A program made the translations under genes and the position numbers. Source: Gp1-AA133 sp963850425 (GTDB taxonomy: Bacteria; Acidobacteriota; Terriglobia; Terriglobales; Acidobacteriaceae). From it: a DNA stretch of 64,000 nucleotides. Below, in pieces: positions 1-8,933 of the stretch; the first letter of the stretch is position 1; every line of letters starts with the position of its first letter. Below the pieces are notes generated by a model, which had not been told where the DNA came from, did no database searches, and was given only the letters and a program-made list of their open reading frames with translations. The stretch is taken from positions 868,001-932,000 of the forward strand of contig CAWKLF010000001.1 in assembly GCA_963850425.1 (NCBI GenBank), in the 5' to 3' direction.

Positions 1-97
1 CTGCAACCGCCTATCTCTTACACAGCTTCCACATGCTCTCCACAGAGGTCGCTTCGGAAGAACGCGCTATTTCGTGGAAAACTGTGAGCGACCGCAA

Positions 98-1489
98 TTA
101 ACCGCCTAATTGCTCGGTCAATTTATTGATGAGCCTGTTTAAATCCTTATCGTTCTTGCGGGCCTCGTCGATTTTATCGACGGAGTGGAGCACGGTGGTG
201 TGGTGCTTTCCGCCGAACTGGCGGCCGATCTCAGGCAACGACGCTTCGGTAAGGTGCTTGGCGAGATACATCGCGATCTGGCGCGGGTACACAATCGCGC
301 GCGAGTTGTTCTTCGCCTTGATCTCCACCAGGCGCAGGCCAAATTGTTCGGCTGTCGCTTTCTGGATGGATTCGATGGTGACCTTGCGGGCCTGCGAGTC
401 GATAAAATTCTTCAGCACCTGCTGTGCGTAGGGGAGAGTGATTTCGGCGCCGATGAGAGAAGAGTGAGCCACCAGGCGGATGAGCGCGCCTTCGAGCTCG
501 CGGACATTGGAACGGATGTTGGAGGCGACGTAGAGGGCGACATCGGTGGGCAGGGTCACTTTTTCCTGCTCCGCCTTTTTCTGAAGAATGGCGACCTTGG
601 TTTCGAGGTCGGGTGGCTGAATATCAGCAATCAATCCCCATTCGAACCGACTACGCAGGCGGTCTTCCACTTCGGCCAGCTCTTTGGGCGGACGGTCGCT
701 GGCGATGACGATCTGCTTCATAGATTCGTGCAGGGCGTTGAAAGTGTGAAAGAACTCTTCCTGGGTGCGCTCTTTCTGAGCGAGGAACTGGATGTCGTCG
801 ACCAGCAGCACGTCGACATTGCGGAACTTGTCGCGGAAGCTGGTCATCTTGTCGTAACGCAGCGAGTTGATCATCTCGTTGGTGAACTTCTCGCTGGAGA
901 CGTAGCAGATGGCGGCTTGCGGCATACGCTTTTTGACTTCGTGGCCGATGGCCTGCATCAGGTGGGTCTTACCCATGCCGACGCCGCCATACAGAAAGAG
1001 CGGGTTGTAGGCCTTGGAGGGGCGCTCCGCAACAGCCTGGCAGGCTGCGTGGGCGAACTGGTTGCCGCTACCAATGACAAACGCGTCGAAAGTGTAGCGC
1101 GCGTTGAGTTGCGCGGCCCCGTCCCAGTCGAAGCGGGCCTGGGCGGCCGCCGCGGCGCTGGAGGAGACGGATGAACTGGTGATCATGCTGAGGCCGCCAT
1201 CGTGGCGAAGCGGCGTAGCCGCCGGATCGTCGTCAGGCGTAACAAACTTGACGTCGGCGTACTCGAGGCCGAGGTTGTCGATGGCTTCCTGAATCAGGTC
1301 CGCGTACTTGTCCCCGACGTGGCGGAATTCGACCGTCGGAACGCGTATGAAGAGAACCCCGCCGGTCGCATGACTATAGCGAGTGGGTTTTAACCAGGTG
1401 TCGTAGGAATGGCGGTTGATTTTCTTCTCGAGCGCGTCGAGGATGCGAATCCATGGGTTGGGGGCAATGGTTGTGCTTGGAACAGACAT
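98..1489 (-). CDS. dnaA: Chromosomal replication initiator DnaA
   Basis: DnaA binds DnaA boxes at oriC, opens the duplex with ATP and loads the helicase. The 463-residue product has the normal length and domain order: domain I (about 1-85), a short Ser/Ala-rich linker (about 86-125), an AAA+ ATPase with Walker A GGVGMGKTH near residue 168 and Walker B LLVDDIQF near 233, and a C-terminal DNA-binding domain with the DnaA signature around GGKHHTTVLHS. The ATG at 1489 matches the family N-terminus. It is divergent from rpmH across an origin-like spacer. The 97 bases past its stop contain TTCCACA and CTCCACA motifs that resemble DnaA boxes; dnaN, the usual next gene, would lie outside the window. 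Confidence 0.98.
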   Translation of the reverse strand: MSVPSTTIAPNPWIRILDALEKKINRHSYDTWLKPTRYSHATGGVLFIRVPTVEFRHVGDKYADLIQEAIDNLGLEYADVKFVTPDDDPAATPLRHDGGLSMITSSSVSSSAAAAAQARFDWDGAAQLNARYTFDAFVIGSGNQFAHAACQAVAERPSKAYNPLFLYGGVGMGKTHLMQAIGHEVKKRMPQAAICYVSSEKFTNEMINSLRYDKMTSFRDKFRNVDVLLVDDIQFLAQKERTQEEFFHTFNALHESMKQIVIASDRPPKELAEVEDRLRSRFEWGLIADIQPPDLETKVAILQKKAEQEKVTLPTDVALYVASNIRSNVRELEGALIRLVAHSSLIGAEITLPYAQQVLKNFIDSQARKVTIESIQKATAEQFGLRLVEIKAKNNSRAIVYPRQIAMYLAKHLTEASLPEIGRQFGGKHHTTVLHSVDKIDEARKNDKDLNRLINKLTEQLGG

Positions 1490-2120
1490 AAAAGCTTATC
1501 TCGGGGCCGGCGGCTGGGAGGGCCCGACTGTTAATAATTACGGTTGAAGAATCTCGTTGTTAGTGCAGAGCGCCTCCCGTATCGCGGGAGCGGATTGCCT
1601 GTGCTAAAGAAAGTTTCTGAAAGTAGAACAGGCGGCATACTAGCACAAAATATTTTGGCCGCGTGGAAAACTTCGCGAAGAAATTTTTGCCGCTGCCAGA
1701 TTTCAAGCGCGAACTTTTTCTCCTGTCAAGTGGCGAATGTGTAACTGCAACGCGAGTGGTGCAGGAATGCACGCCCCGGCGGTAGCTGCGCAGAACTGGC
1801 GTTGGGCGCGGTTTTTGCAGGATGAGAAAAGGTGCGATGAGAACGCAGAATTGCATGCAAGTTTTTTCGTTGATGTGACGAGGGAGTGGCAGTCGCGCAC
1901 GCAATCGTCGGTAGAATTGTTTGCTCGAGTTCGAGCCGAGGAGATTTTTGTCCTCCAATATTTTCTTGCGCATCTGGGAACGCGGACGATGCAAAGCACA
2001 AGGTGAGCCGATGATGGAAGCTCGCGGGCGCACGCCTGCGGTGCAAGATGTCGCCCCTACGGGGCTCACTCGCGTTCTGATGTTAACCCAGCGCTTACGC
2101 GCTGGGCTAAACTATGCCGC
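1490..2120. other. Candidate oriC / dnaA-rpmH spacer
   Basis: Gene-free spacer between divergent dnaA and the rpmH operon, where many bacteria have their origin. It has AT-rich patches that are unusual for this GC-rich sequence (around 1530-1545 and 1645-1660), and a GTGGAAAA motif near 1662 resembling a divergent DnaA box (consensus TGTGGATAA); another lies near 74 just past dnaA. I did not find a clear cluster of consensus boxes, so the origin call rests mainly on gene context. At 2050-2107 are two short hairpin elements: CGCCCCTACGGGGC, and CCCAGCGC-TTAC-GCGCTGGG. Confidence 0.4.
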
Positions 2121-2492
2121 CGCTGCGCGGCTCCATCGTGCCTGCCGCTGCGCGGCTCCATCGTGCCTGCCGCCGCGCGGCTCCATCGTGCCCGGCGCTG
2201 CGCGGCTCCATCGTGCCCGGCGCTGCGCGGCTCCATCGTGCCCGGCGCTGCGCGGCTCCATCGTGCCCGGCGCTGCGCGGCTCCATCGTGCCCGGGCGCT
2301 GCGCGACTCCATCGTGCCCGGCCGCTGCGCGACTCCATCGTGCCCGGCCGCTGCGCGGCTCCATCGTGCCCGGCGCTGCGCGGCTCCATCGTGCCTGGCG
2401 CTGCGCGGCTCCATCGTGCCCGGCCGCTGCGCGGCTCCATCGTGCCCGGCCGCTGCGCGGCTCCATCGTGCTTGGCGCTGCGCGCTCCATCG
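2121..2492. repeat. 25-26 bp GC-rich tandem repeat array next to the origin
   Basis: Fourteen full copies plus a partial one of a 25-26 bp unit beginning CGCTGCGCGGCTCCATCGTG and ending CCCGG, CCCGGC, CCTGC or CCTGG. Copies differ by one or two bases; two carry CGACTCC instead of CGGCTCC, and the last is shortened. There are no unique spacers, so it is not CRISPR. The array keeps several reading frames open on both strands, but those frames encode only a low-complexity repeat and are not believable genes. The bases just before it (ATGCCGCCGCTGCGCGGCT) look like the palindromic arm of a dispersed element, so the array may be an expansion of such an element. Confidence 0.93.
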
Positions 2493-2581
2493 CGGCCGTG
2501 GGCCGGGCCCGTGGCTTGGGCGATTGCGGAATTTGCGGGTTGCGGGTGCTTGCCTGGCGGGGCTATGGCATGTTCGCCGAA

Positions 2582-2611
2582 TTGCCGGGTTTGGGCCGGG
2601 TCATTTATACT
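2582..2611 (+). promoter_or_regulatory. Candidate sigma-70 promoter of the rpmH operon
   Basis: TTGCCG (2582-2587) and TATACT (2606-2611) are separated by 18 bases and end about 49 bases before the rpmH start. This is the only good -35/-10 pair I see between the tandem array and rpmH. It is a sequence match only. Confidence 0.4.
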
Positions 2612-2659
2612 CACTGTTTGCCTTTAGGCCATTGATCGAACCAGGAGCAGCCATTTTTC

Positions 2660-2815
2660 ATGCCCAAGCGCACTTTCCAACCAAACCGGCGTAAGCGCTC
2701 AAAGAAGCACGGATTCCGTACGCGTATGAAGACCAAGAGCGGAGCCGCAGTGTTGTCGCGCCGGCGCGCCAAGGGTCGCAAGCGGGTATCGGTGAAGCCC
2801 GGCTTCCGCGAGTAA
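2660..2815 (+). CDS. rpmH: 50S ribosomal protein L34
   Basis: A 51-residue, strongly basic protein beginning MPKRTFQPNRRKRSKKHGF and containing TRMKTKSGAAVLSRRRAKGR, the unmistakable L34 pattern at the normal length (44-52 residues). It is a structural protein of the large ribosomal subunit. The ATG follows AGGAGCAGCC. It heads the conserved rpmH-rnpA-yidD-yidC-jag-mnmE run and is divergent from dnaA, the arrangement seen at many bacterial origins. Confidence 0.98.
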   Translation: MPKRTFQPNRRKRSKKHGFRTRMKTKSGAAVLSRRRAKGRKRVSVKPGFRE

Positions 2816-2908
2816 CGTCCCGCTATCTTCCGGATTTAAACGAGTTCTCCGATAAGGTCGTCATCCTGTGCAACGAATCCGTCAACGGATCGTGAGTGAA
2901 CTCTGACT

Positions 2909-3307
2909 GTGACTGCTGCGCGGGAAGGCTCGAATCCGCACGGAAGCGCGGGCAAGAAGAATTCGCGCAGCGGGCGATTGTTGCGGCATGCCGACTTCGA
3001 GCGGGTGTACAAGCAGGGCCGCCGGCATTTTGCCACTCATATGACGGTGTTTTACCTGCGGCGCGAGGAAGGCGCGGGCATGCGGGTGGGTTTCACGGTG
3101 GGACGCGTGCTAGGCGACGCGGTGGACCGGAACCGGATGAAGCGGCGCTTGCGCGAGTCGGTGCGTTTGAGCCGGCCCGCGGCGAGTCCGGCGGTGGATG
3201 TGGTGATCAATCCGAAAAAGTCCGTGCGCACGGTGGAGTTTTCGGTATTGCTCGGCGAGGTGGGCAAGGCTTTCGAAGTGATTGCGCAGAAATTGCGCAG
3301 CGCGTAA
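2909..3307 (+). CDS. rnpA: Ribonuclease P protein component
   Basis: Protein subunit of RNase P, which matures tRNA 5' ends together with the RNA subunit. The 132-residue product has the family core: LLRHADFERVYKQGRR, a VGFTVGRVLGDAVDRN strand and the RNR box RNRMKRRLRE that contacts the RNA. About 20 residues precede the core, so the GTG at 2909 may be correct or a later start could be used. It lies 93 bases after rpmH and just before yidD, the usual position. Confidence 0.95.
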   Translation: MTAAREGSNPHGSAGKKNSRSGRLLRHADFERVYKQGRRHFATHMTVFYLRREEGAGMRVGFTVGRVLGDAVDRNRMKRRLRESVRLSRPAASPAVDVVINPKKSVRTVEFSVLLGEVGKAFEVIAQKLRSA

Positions 3308-3318
3308 AGGCGAGTGTG

Positions 3319-3594
3319 ATGGAAATGGCTAGGAACGCGGTGCTGGTTTTGTTGCGGGGATACAAGTGGGCCGTGTCTCCTATGTTGCCACCGAGTTGCC
3401 GCTACGTGCCAACCTGCTCCGAATACGCGATGGAGGCGGTGGAACGTTTTGGCGCCCTGCGCGGAAGCTGGATGGCGGTGGCAAGACTTTTACGGTGCCA
3501 CCCGCTGGCGAAGGGTGGATACGATCCGGTTGTGCGGAGATCAGAAATGCACGTGTGTCCTGGCAGACACGAGTCTCCGCACGTCAGCCCTTAG
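3319..3594 (+). CDS. yidD: Membrane protein insertion efficiency factor YidD
   Basis: Small membrane-associated protein thought to assist YidC-dependent insertion. The 91-residue product has the family core LLRGYKWAVSPMLPPSCRYVP with the conserved cysteine pattern (CRYVPTCSEYA) and LLRCHPLAKGGYDPV. The ATG at 3319 is 11 bases after the rnpA stop. After the family end (about residue 73) there is an unusual tail, SEMHVCPGRHESPHVSP. Its DNA (about 3541-3594) contains a GTGTC-CTGGCA-GACAC palindrome, so the tail may come from a repeat element. Confidence 0.93.
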   Translation: MEMARNAVLVLLRGYKWAVSPMLPPSCRYVPTCSEYAMEAVERFGALRGSWMAVARLLRCHPLAKGGYDPVVRRSEMHVCPGRHESPHVSP

Positions 3595-3673
3595 CGGGTG
3601 CGGGAAATGCAGATGAAGGCTTTGCGAAAGCGATGCACTGACACGAGCCTGAAGGGAATTCGACGGTAAGACT

Positions 3674-5410
3674 TTGGCAGACTTCCAAAACCCTCAGCAA
3701 GAACCAGGAATGGAGAAGCGGCTTCTCCTCGTCTTCGCGATCACATTCCTGATCATTCTTATTTCGCAGCCGCTTCTGAAAAAGTACGGACCGCAGACTC
3801 CTGAAACCAAACCTCCTGCTCAGAGTCAATCTCAGGACCAACCAGTCAATCCGGCGCCCCAGGCCGCTGCATCTGCAACTACTACTCCTCCTGTCCCGGT
3901 TCAGGGAGCAAAGCAGGCCAGCGCAGAAGCGGAGACGGTGGTTGAGAACGATCTGTACAAAATCCGCTTCACCAATCGCGGCGGCCAGGTGAAGTCGTGG
4001 GTGCTGAAGAAATTCAAGGACGACAAAGGCCAGCCGCTGGAATTGGTGAATTCGACAGCGGCCGCGAAATACGGATATCCACTTTCGCTGTGGGCCTATG
4101 ACGAGACTCTGCGCAACAAGCTGAACTCGGTGCTGTACGTTTCCACAGCGGATGGAAGCAATTCCCTCACCGCGCCGGCGGATATTTCTTTCGAATACTC
4201 CGACGGCGACGTCGCAGTGCGCAAGAAGTTCAGTTTCGACCACAGCTACTTGCTGACGATGGAGACTTCGGTCGTACAGAAAGGGAGTTCGGTCAGCGCG
4301 TTCCCGATGTGGCCGGCGGCGTTTGGCGACGAGTCGAACCCCGCTTCCTATGCGGCGGCACGCATCGAGTACCAGAACGGCGGCGATGTCGAGCGTGTGG
4401 CGCTAAAGAAGGTGATCGGCGGTAACACGGTGCACGGTCCGTTTCAATGGGCGGGCGTGAGCGATCAGTATTTTGCCGCCGTGTTTTTGCCCGCGGATCC
4501 GGCCGGCGCCGCGATGGTCACGCTGCACGGGGCGCTCGACAATCCGCAGGATGCCAAGCATCCGCTGGAGGTTCTGGGGGCTGGGGTCGGACAGCTCGGC
4601 GGAACGACCAGGGGACGGATGTATGTCGGTCCGAAGGCGCTGGATGTGTTGGAATCCGTGCCCGTGGCAGGCTTGCCGGCAGGCACGGATCCGGACCTGC
4701 GCAAGCTGGTGGATTTCGGCTGGCTCGGGCTGATTGCGCGGCCGCTCTTCCTGTGGCTGAAGTGGACCTACAACCACATGGTCCCCAACTGGGGATGGGC
4801 GATTGTCATCCAGACCCTGATCATCAACCTGGCACTGCTGCCGCTGCGCATCGCGCAAATGAAGTCGATGCTGAAGATGCAGCGGGTCGCGCCCCAGATC
4901 AAGTCAATCCAGGAAAAGTACAAGAAGTACGGGATGCGTGATCCCCGCAAGCAGGCGATGAACGAGGAGATCGCGGCCATCTACAAGACCGAAGGCGTGA
5001 ATCCGGCGGGCGGGTGTCTGCCGCTGGTCATCCAGATGCCCTTTCTGTTTGCCTACTACCGCATGCTGGGTGTGGCGCTCGATTTGCGGCTGGCGCACTG
5101 GGCATGGGTGCCGGATCTGTCGTCGCCCGACCCGCGCCACATTTTGCCGATCGCGGTCATCATCAGCATGCTGTTCATGCAGCGGATGACGCCGCAGGCC
5201 GGGATGGATCCGCAACAGCAGAAGATGATGAACCTGTTCATGCCGGTGATGCTGGGCTTCATCAGTTGGAATCTTGCGGCTGGATTGTGCCTGTACTGGT
5301 CGGTGGGCAACGTGATCGGCATCGTGCAACAGCTGGTGATGAACCGCACAACCTTGGGCCGCGAAATGCGCGAGATGATGGAAAAGCGCGCGCGGAAGAA
5401 AGATAAATAG
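3674..5410 (+). CDS. yidC: Membrane protein insertase YidC
   Basis: Inner-membrane insertase acting with or without SecYEG. The 578-residue product has an N-terminal anchor (about residues 16-35, LLLVFAITFLIILISQPLL), a long periplasmic beta domain (about 75-340) and the conserved C-terminal five-helix 60KD_IMP core with PLRIAQMKSMLKMQRVAPQI and GVNPAGGCLPLVIQMPF, ending in a basic tail. The start is uncertain: the TTG at 3674 gives an N-terminus ADFQNPQQEPGMEKR, and the ATG at 3710 would remove twelve residues. It precedes jag and mnmE as in most genomes with this cluster. Confidence 0.97.
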   Translation: MADFQNPQQEPGMEKRLLLVFAITFLIILISQPLLKKYGPQTPETKPPAQSQSQDQPVNPAPQAAASATTTPPVPVQGAKQASAEAETVVENDLYKIRFTNRGGQVKSWVLKKFKDDKGQPLELVNSTAAAKYGYPLSLWAYDETLRNKLNSVLYVSTADGSNSLTAPADISFEYSDGDVAVRKKFSFDHSYLLTMETSVVQKGSSVSAFPMWPAAFGDESNPASYAAARIEYQNGGDVERVALKKVIGGNTVHGPFQWAGVSDQYFAAVFLPADPAGAAMVTLHGALDNPQDAKHPLEVLGAGVGQLGGTTRGRMYVGPKALDVLESVPVAGLPAGTDPDLRKLVDFGWLGLIARPLFLWLKWTYNHMVPNWGWAIVIQTLIINLALLPLRIAQMKSMLKMQRVAPQIKSIQEKYKKYGMRDPRKQAMNEEIAAIYKTEGVNPAGGCLPLVIQMPFLFAYYRMLGVALDLRLAHWAWVPDLSSPDPRHILPIAVIISMLFMQRMTPQAGMDPQQQKMMNLFMPVMLGFISWNLAAGLCLYWSVGNVIGIVQQLVMNRTTLGREMREMMEKRARKKDK

Positions 5411-5490
5411 CTGCGTGCTTCGAGCCGCGAGCTACGAGCGAACGTAGCTTGGGCGGTGCGAAGCTTGTAGCGCAAAACCTGAAGCTACCT

Positions 5491-6018
5491 ATGCCTATTC
5501 CTGACAAGATCGCTGCCGCCAATCAGATCAATGAATTTTTGCGGGGAGTGGTTGCCAACGCGGGGCTGCGTTTAAAGTACCGCATCACGGTGGACCCGCC
5601 GTTGCCCGAGGAACGGGATTGGGAGCGTCCGGAGATCCTGGTTGAGTTTGCCGGGCCGGACTCGGCTCTGGTGCTGGAGCGCGGGGCGGAATTGCTGCGT
5701 TCGATTGAGTTGCTGGCGATCGAAATGCTGCGTCTTCCAGGCAACGAGCACGAAAAGATTTCGTTCGACTGCATGAAGCACCGGTCCATGCGGATTGAAG
5801 AGCTTCGCATGGCGGCCAACGTGGCGGCCGAGAAAGTCCGCAAGACCGGCTCGCCCTACCGGTTCGCGCCCATGTCGTCGCGCGAGCGGCGCATTGTGCA
5901 CCTGGCTTTGCGCGATGAAAGCGAACTGCGCACCGAGAGCGAGGGCGAGGGGATGCGGCGGTGCCTGGTGGTGTATCCGAAGGATTATCGGAGTACGGCC
6001 AGGCCATCGCGAAGGTAG
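5491..6018 (+). CDS. jag: KH/R3H single-stranded nucleic-acid-binding protein (Jag/KhpB family)
   Basis: RNA-binding protein of the Jag/KhpB family. From the ATG at 5491 (MPIPDKIAAANQINEFLRGV) it is 175 residues. A KH-like part occupies roughly residues 15-100, and the R3H signature follows as APMSSRERRIVHLALRDESE, containing the Arg-x3-His motif; family members then carry a T.S.GEG sequence, here TESEGEGMRRCLVV. The N-terminal Jag domain found in some relatives is absent. It sits between yidC and mnmE, its usual place. Confidence 0.92.
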   Translation: MPIPDKIAAANQINEFLRGVVANAGLRLKYRITVDPPLPEERDWERPEILVEFAGPDSALVLERGAELLRSIELLAIEMLRLPGNEHEKISFDCMKHRSMRIEELRMAANVAAEKVRKTGSPYRFAPMSSRERRIVHLALRDESELRTESEGEGMRRCLVVYPKDYRSTARPSRR

Positions 6019-6055
6019 TCGCCCGCGCAAGAAATTCCTGGCTACAATCTCCAGC

Positions 6056-7486
6056 GTGAACCTCGACGACACCATCGTCGCCATTGCTACGCCTGCGGGA
6101 CGTGGGGGGATTGGCGTCGTCCGCGTGGCCGGAGCGGACGCCTGCGCGATTGCTGCTCCCATGCTTCGACTTCGACATCCGTTGGAACCGGGACGCGCTG
6201 TGTTTGGGGAATTGATGGAGCCGGAAGGAGAGGCTAGCGCCCAGCATTCTGTGCTCAACGCCAGTTCGCGGGCGGGGGCGCCCGCGCTACATGGCCGGCG
6301 GATTGACGAAGTTGTCGTTACTTACTTCGCGAAGCCACATTCCTACACGACTGACGACATCATTGAAATTTCGGCGCATGGGTCGCCGGTGGTGTTGCGG
6401 CATATTGTCGAACTGGCGCTGGCACGCGGGGCACGGCTGGCGGAGCCGGGCGAGTTCACCATGCGCGCGTTCCTGAATGGACGAATTGATCTGACGCAAG
6501 CCGAGGCAGTGCGCGATCTGATTGAGTCGCAGACTCTGTTTCAGGCGAAGGTGGCGGCACAGCAGCTGGAGGGGGCGCTCTCACACCGGTTGAAGCCGAT
6601 CAAAGCAGACCTTGTGCAGCTGATCGCGGAGCTGGAGGCGGGAATCGATTTTGCCGAAGACGATGTTTCGATTCTTCCGGACGCTACCATCCTCGAGCGG
6701 ATGGCGGGGGTCCGTTCGCCGCTCGAGACGCTGGCCGCTAGTTTTGCCTACGGAAAGATCGTGCACGAAGGACTAACGCTGGCTATCGTTGGGCGGCCAA
6801 ATGTCGGGAAGTCGAGCCTGTTCAACCGGCTGGTAGAGCGCGAGCGCGCTATCGTCACGGCGACGCCCGGCACCACACGCGACCTGGTGAGCGAGACGGT
6901 CGCGATTGGCGGGATTCCGGTCAAGCTGGTCGATACCGCGGGCATCAGAAAGGCGCTTGATGAGGCCGAGAGCATCGGAATCCGAAAGTCGATGGAGGCC
7001 CTGGTGGACGCGGACCTGGTGCTGGTTGTGCTGGACGCTTCGCAGCCGGCGGCTGCGGAAGATAGCGGCCTGCTGGCGCAAGTGCAAGGGCGGACGGCGA
7101 TCGTGGTGGAGAACAAGGTGGATAGGGCGGAATCCAGCGCCCAGCTTTCAGCTGTCAGCTCTCAATTGCCTTTCGTCCGGACGTCTGCGCTGACTGGCGA
7201 CGGGATTGATGCATTGCGTGGGCAGATTTTGCGTGCAGCTTCTGGCGGCGATTCAGCGGGACCACGGGAAGCGGGATTTCTTACCAACGTCCGGCATCAG
7301 GGATTGGTGCGCGATTCTCTGGCTGCGCTGGCCGACGCGAGGAGCGCTGTGGAGAACAAAGTTCCACACGAAATGCTTCTCATGGATCTCTACAACGCGC
7401 TGCGGCCGCTTGATGAGATCACCGGCGCCACTACCAACGACGACATCCTCAACTTGATCTTCAGCAGGTTTTGTATCGGTAAATAA
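6056..7486 (+). CDS. mnmE: tRNA modification GTPase MnmE (TrmE)
   Basis: With MnmG it installs the cmnm5U34 modification at the tRNA wobble position. From the GTG at 6056 (NLDDTIVAIATPAGRGGIGV) it is 476 residues, slightly longer than the usual 450-460. The N-terminal folate-binding domain, central helical domain, G domain (GRPNVGKSSLFNR, VDTAGIRK) and terminal CIGK with the catalytic Cys are all present. The extra length is explained by two in-frame insertions absent from the family core: about residues 59-80 (ASSRAGAPALHG) and about 358-372 (SAQLSAVSSQLP). Both look repeat-derived. Confidence 0.97.
   Translation: MNLDDTIVAIATPAGRGGIGVVRVAGADACAIAAPMLRLRHPLEPGRAVFGELMEPEGEASAQHSVLNASSRAGAPALHGRRIDEVVVTYFAKPHSYTTDDIIEISAHGSPVVLRHIVELALARGARLAEPGEFTMRAFLNGRIDLTQAEAVRDLIESQTLFQAKVAAQQLEGALSHRLKPIKADLVQLIAELEAGIDFAEDDVSILPDATILERMAGVRSPLETLAASFAYGKIVHEGLTLAIVGRPNVGKSSLFNRLVERERAIVTATPGTTRDLVSETVAIGGIPVKLVDTAGIRKALDEAESIGIRKSMEALVDADLVLVVLDASQPAAAEDSGLLAQVQGRTAIVVENKVDRAESSAQLSAVSSQLPFVRTSALTGDGIDALRGQILRAASGGDSAGPREAGFLTNVRHQGLVRDSLAALADARSAVENKVPHEMLLMDLYNALRPLDEITGATTNDDILNLIFSRFCIGK
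6235..6297. repeat. Dispersed GC palindrome inserted in frame in mnmE
   Basis: The core CGCGGGCGGGGGCGCCCGCG followed by CTACAT (6267-6292) closely matches, in reverse orientation, an intergenic copy at 61466-61490. The stem is GCGGGCG/CGCCCGC. In mnmE it is read as SRAGAPALHG between the family-conserved GELMEPEG and RRIDEVVVTYF, so it lengthens the protein without breaking the frame. Confidence 0.75.
7127..7168. repeat. CAGTTCTCAGTT-type repeat inserted in frame in mnmE
   Basis: CAGCTTTCAGCTGTCAGCTC resembles the CAGTTCTCAGTTGTCAG units between prfA and the DUF1385 gene (31080-31110 and 31195-31230). It is translated as AQLSAVSSQLP inside the G domain, between the NKVD motif and the TSALTG motif. 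The same peptide, VVSSQLS, appears where the intergenic copy is read through in the shifted frame after the DUF1385 gene. Confidence 0.7.
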
Positions 7487-7590
7487 ATTCTCGCTTCAAA
7501 AAACTTAACCACAGCGAACGCAGGGGAATTCAGATGGTCCAAGAGCCGCTGTGTCCGGTTTAGCTTAGAAGGGCTCGCTTTCTGGCGCCG

Positions 7591-8847
7591 CTACTCGTAG
7601 CGCAGCGCTTCTACCGGGTCCAGCTTCGAGGCTCGCAAGGCGGGGACCATGCCACTGGCGACTCCGACCAGCAGCAACACTCCCGTCGAAAGCAACACCG
7701 TCATGAGCGAAATCTTGAGATGAATGTCAGCCTTGCCGGAGTCATCTTCAAACAGCGCACCCATCAAGGGGAGCGTGCCCACGGCGGCCGCAATCAGGTA
7801 CGAAATCAAAATTCCGACGGCGCCGCCCAGCAGCATGATCAAAAGCGTCTCGGCCAGGAATTGCATTTTGATGTGACGCTTGCGGGCGCCCAGCGCGCGG
7901 CGCAGGCCGATTTCGCGGATGCGCTCGTCGACCGATACCAGCATGATGTTCATTACGCCGACACCGCCGATACCGAGCGTGAGCGTGCCGATGAAGGTCA
8001 GCAGCACCTGCAGCCCGATGGTCAGGCCGTCGATGATGGGACGAAATTCCTCGCGACCGAACATCTGGATGGCCTTGGGGTCGGTGGGCGAGAACTGCTG
8101 GCGCGAGGCGACGGCGGCCAGCACCTGGGCCTCCGCGCGTTTCTCAAACTGCGGAGCGATCGGCTCAAATACGAGAACCGCTCCGTAACGCGTGTTCCAG
8201 AGATCGCCCGCGGCCGAATACGGGATCCAGGAAGACTGGTCATCACTGGAAAAATAATTGCTGAGCTGGATCTTCCGCGCCATCACGCCCACGACCTGGA
8301 AGGGGACGCCGGCCACCAGAACGGTTTCGCCGACCGCGGGGCGTCCGCTGAACAGTTGCTCGCGCAACCGGTTGCCGAGAAAAATTACGCGCCTGCGTTC
8401 CAATTCGTCGAGCGAGTTGAGCCAGCGGCCCTCGGCCGCGACTTCGTTGCGCATCTCGCCATATTCCGGGCACACGCCACGCACGGGCGCGGTTCCCGAC
8501 ATGCGATCGCCGTACGCGATACCAGGCCGACGGACGGTTTCCATGCACACGTGTTTGACGAGCGGAGCCGTCTCCTTGATCAGTTCGACATCTTCTTTCT
8601 CGAAAACTACTTTCTTGCCGGCACGCTGTCCGCCCGGCTGCTCGCTGGTCTGCTGCGGCCAGCAGATGACCGCGCCCTTGCCGAATGCGTTGAACCCATT
8701 CACCAGGACCGAACGAAAGCTGTTGCCGTAGGCAATCAGCAGGGTAACGGTCGCGATGCCCCAGATGATGCCCAGCATCGTAAGCGCGCTGCGCGTTCGG
8801 TTGCGCTTAAGCGCGATCCAGGCTTCGTAGATGATTTCGGTAAGCAT
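7591..8847 (-). CDS. MacB-like ABC transporter permease
   Basis: Permease subunit of the MacB/FtsX superfamily, about 418 residues. It has one N-terminal membrane helix (SALTMLGIIWGIATVTLLIAY), a periplasmic MacB_PCD domain (about 45-260) and a C-terminal FtsX domain with three helices and the family motif REIGLRRALGARKRHI, ending LDPVEALRYE. It has no ATP-binding domain, and no ATPase gene is adjacent, so the nucleotide-binding partner must be encoded elsewhere. It lies 86 bases downstream of a second permease of the same family (8934-10193); together they may form a heteromeric exporter or two related ones. Substrate unknown. Confidence 0.9.
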   Translation of the reverse strand: MLTEIIYEAWIALKRNRTRSALTMLGIIWGIATVTLLIAYGNSFRSVLVNGFNAFGKGAVICWPQQTSEQPGGQRAGKKVVFEKEDVELIKETAPLVKHVCMETVRRPGIAYGDRMSGTAPVRGVCPEYGEMRNEVAAEGRWLNSLDELERRRVIFLGNRLREQLFSGRPAVGETVLVAGVPFQVVGVMARKIQLSNYFSSDDQSSWIPYSAAGDLWNTRYGAVLVFEPIAPQFEKRAEAQVLAAVASRQQFSPTDPKAIQMFGREEFRPIIDGLTIGLQVLLTFIGTLTLGIGGVGVMNIMLVSVDERIREIGLRRALGARKRHIKMQFLAETLLIMLLGGAVGILISYLIAAAVGTLPLMGALFEDDSGKADIHLKISLMTVLLSTGVLLLVGVASGMVPALRASKLDPVEALRYE

Positions 8848-8933
8848 GAGAAACGGCTTCTGGCTACTAGCTACTAGCTCCTAGCGAACATCGCAATGTC
8901 CGAAGAGCGACACTAATGACCAGCGACTCTTTT

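Noticed and set aside
185..1174. Long open frame opposite dnaA
   Set aside because: Antisense shadow of a clear dnaA gene; the product has no family features. The same applies to long antisense frames opposite the TonB receptor (25230-27233) and polA (54353-55366).
2121..2492. CRISPR array
   Set aside because: Repeats are directly adjacent without unique spacers and there are no cas genes.
2066..2694. Long open frames on both strands across the tandem array
   Set aside because: They encode only a repeated low-complexity motif; the open frames result from the 25-26 bp periodicity.
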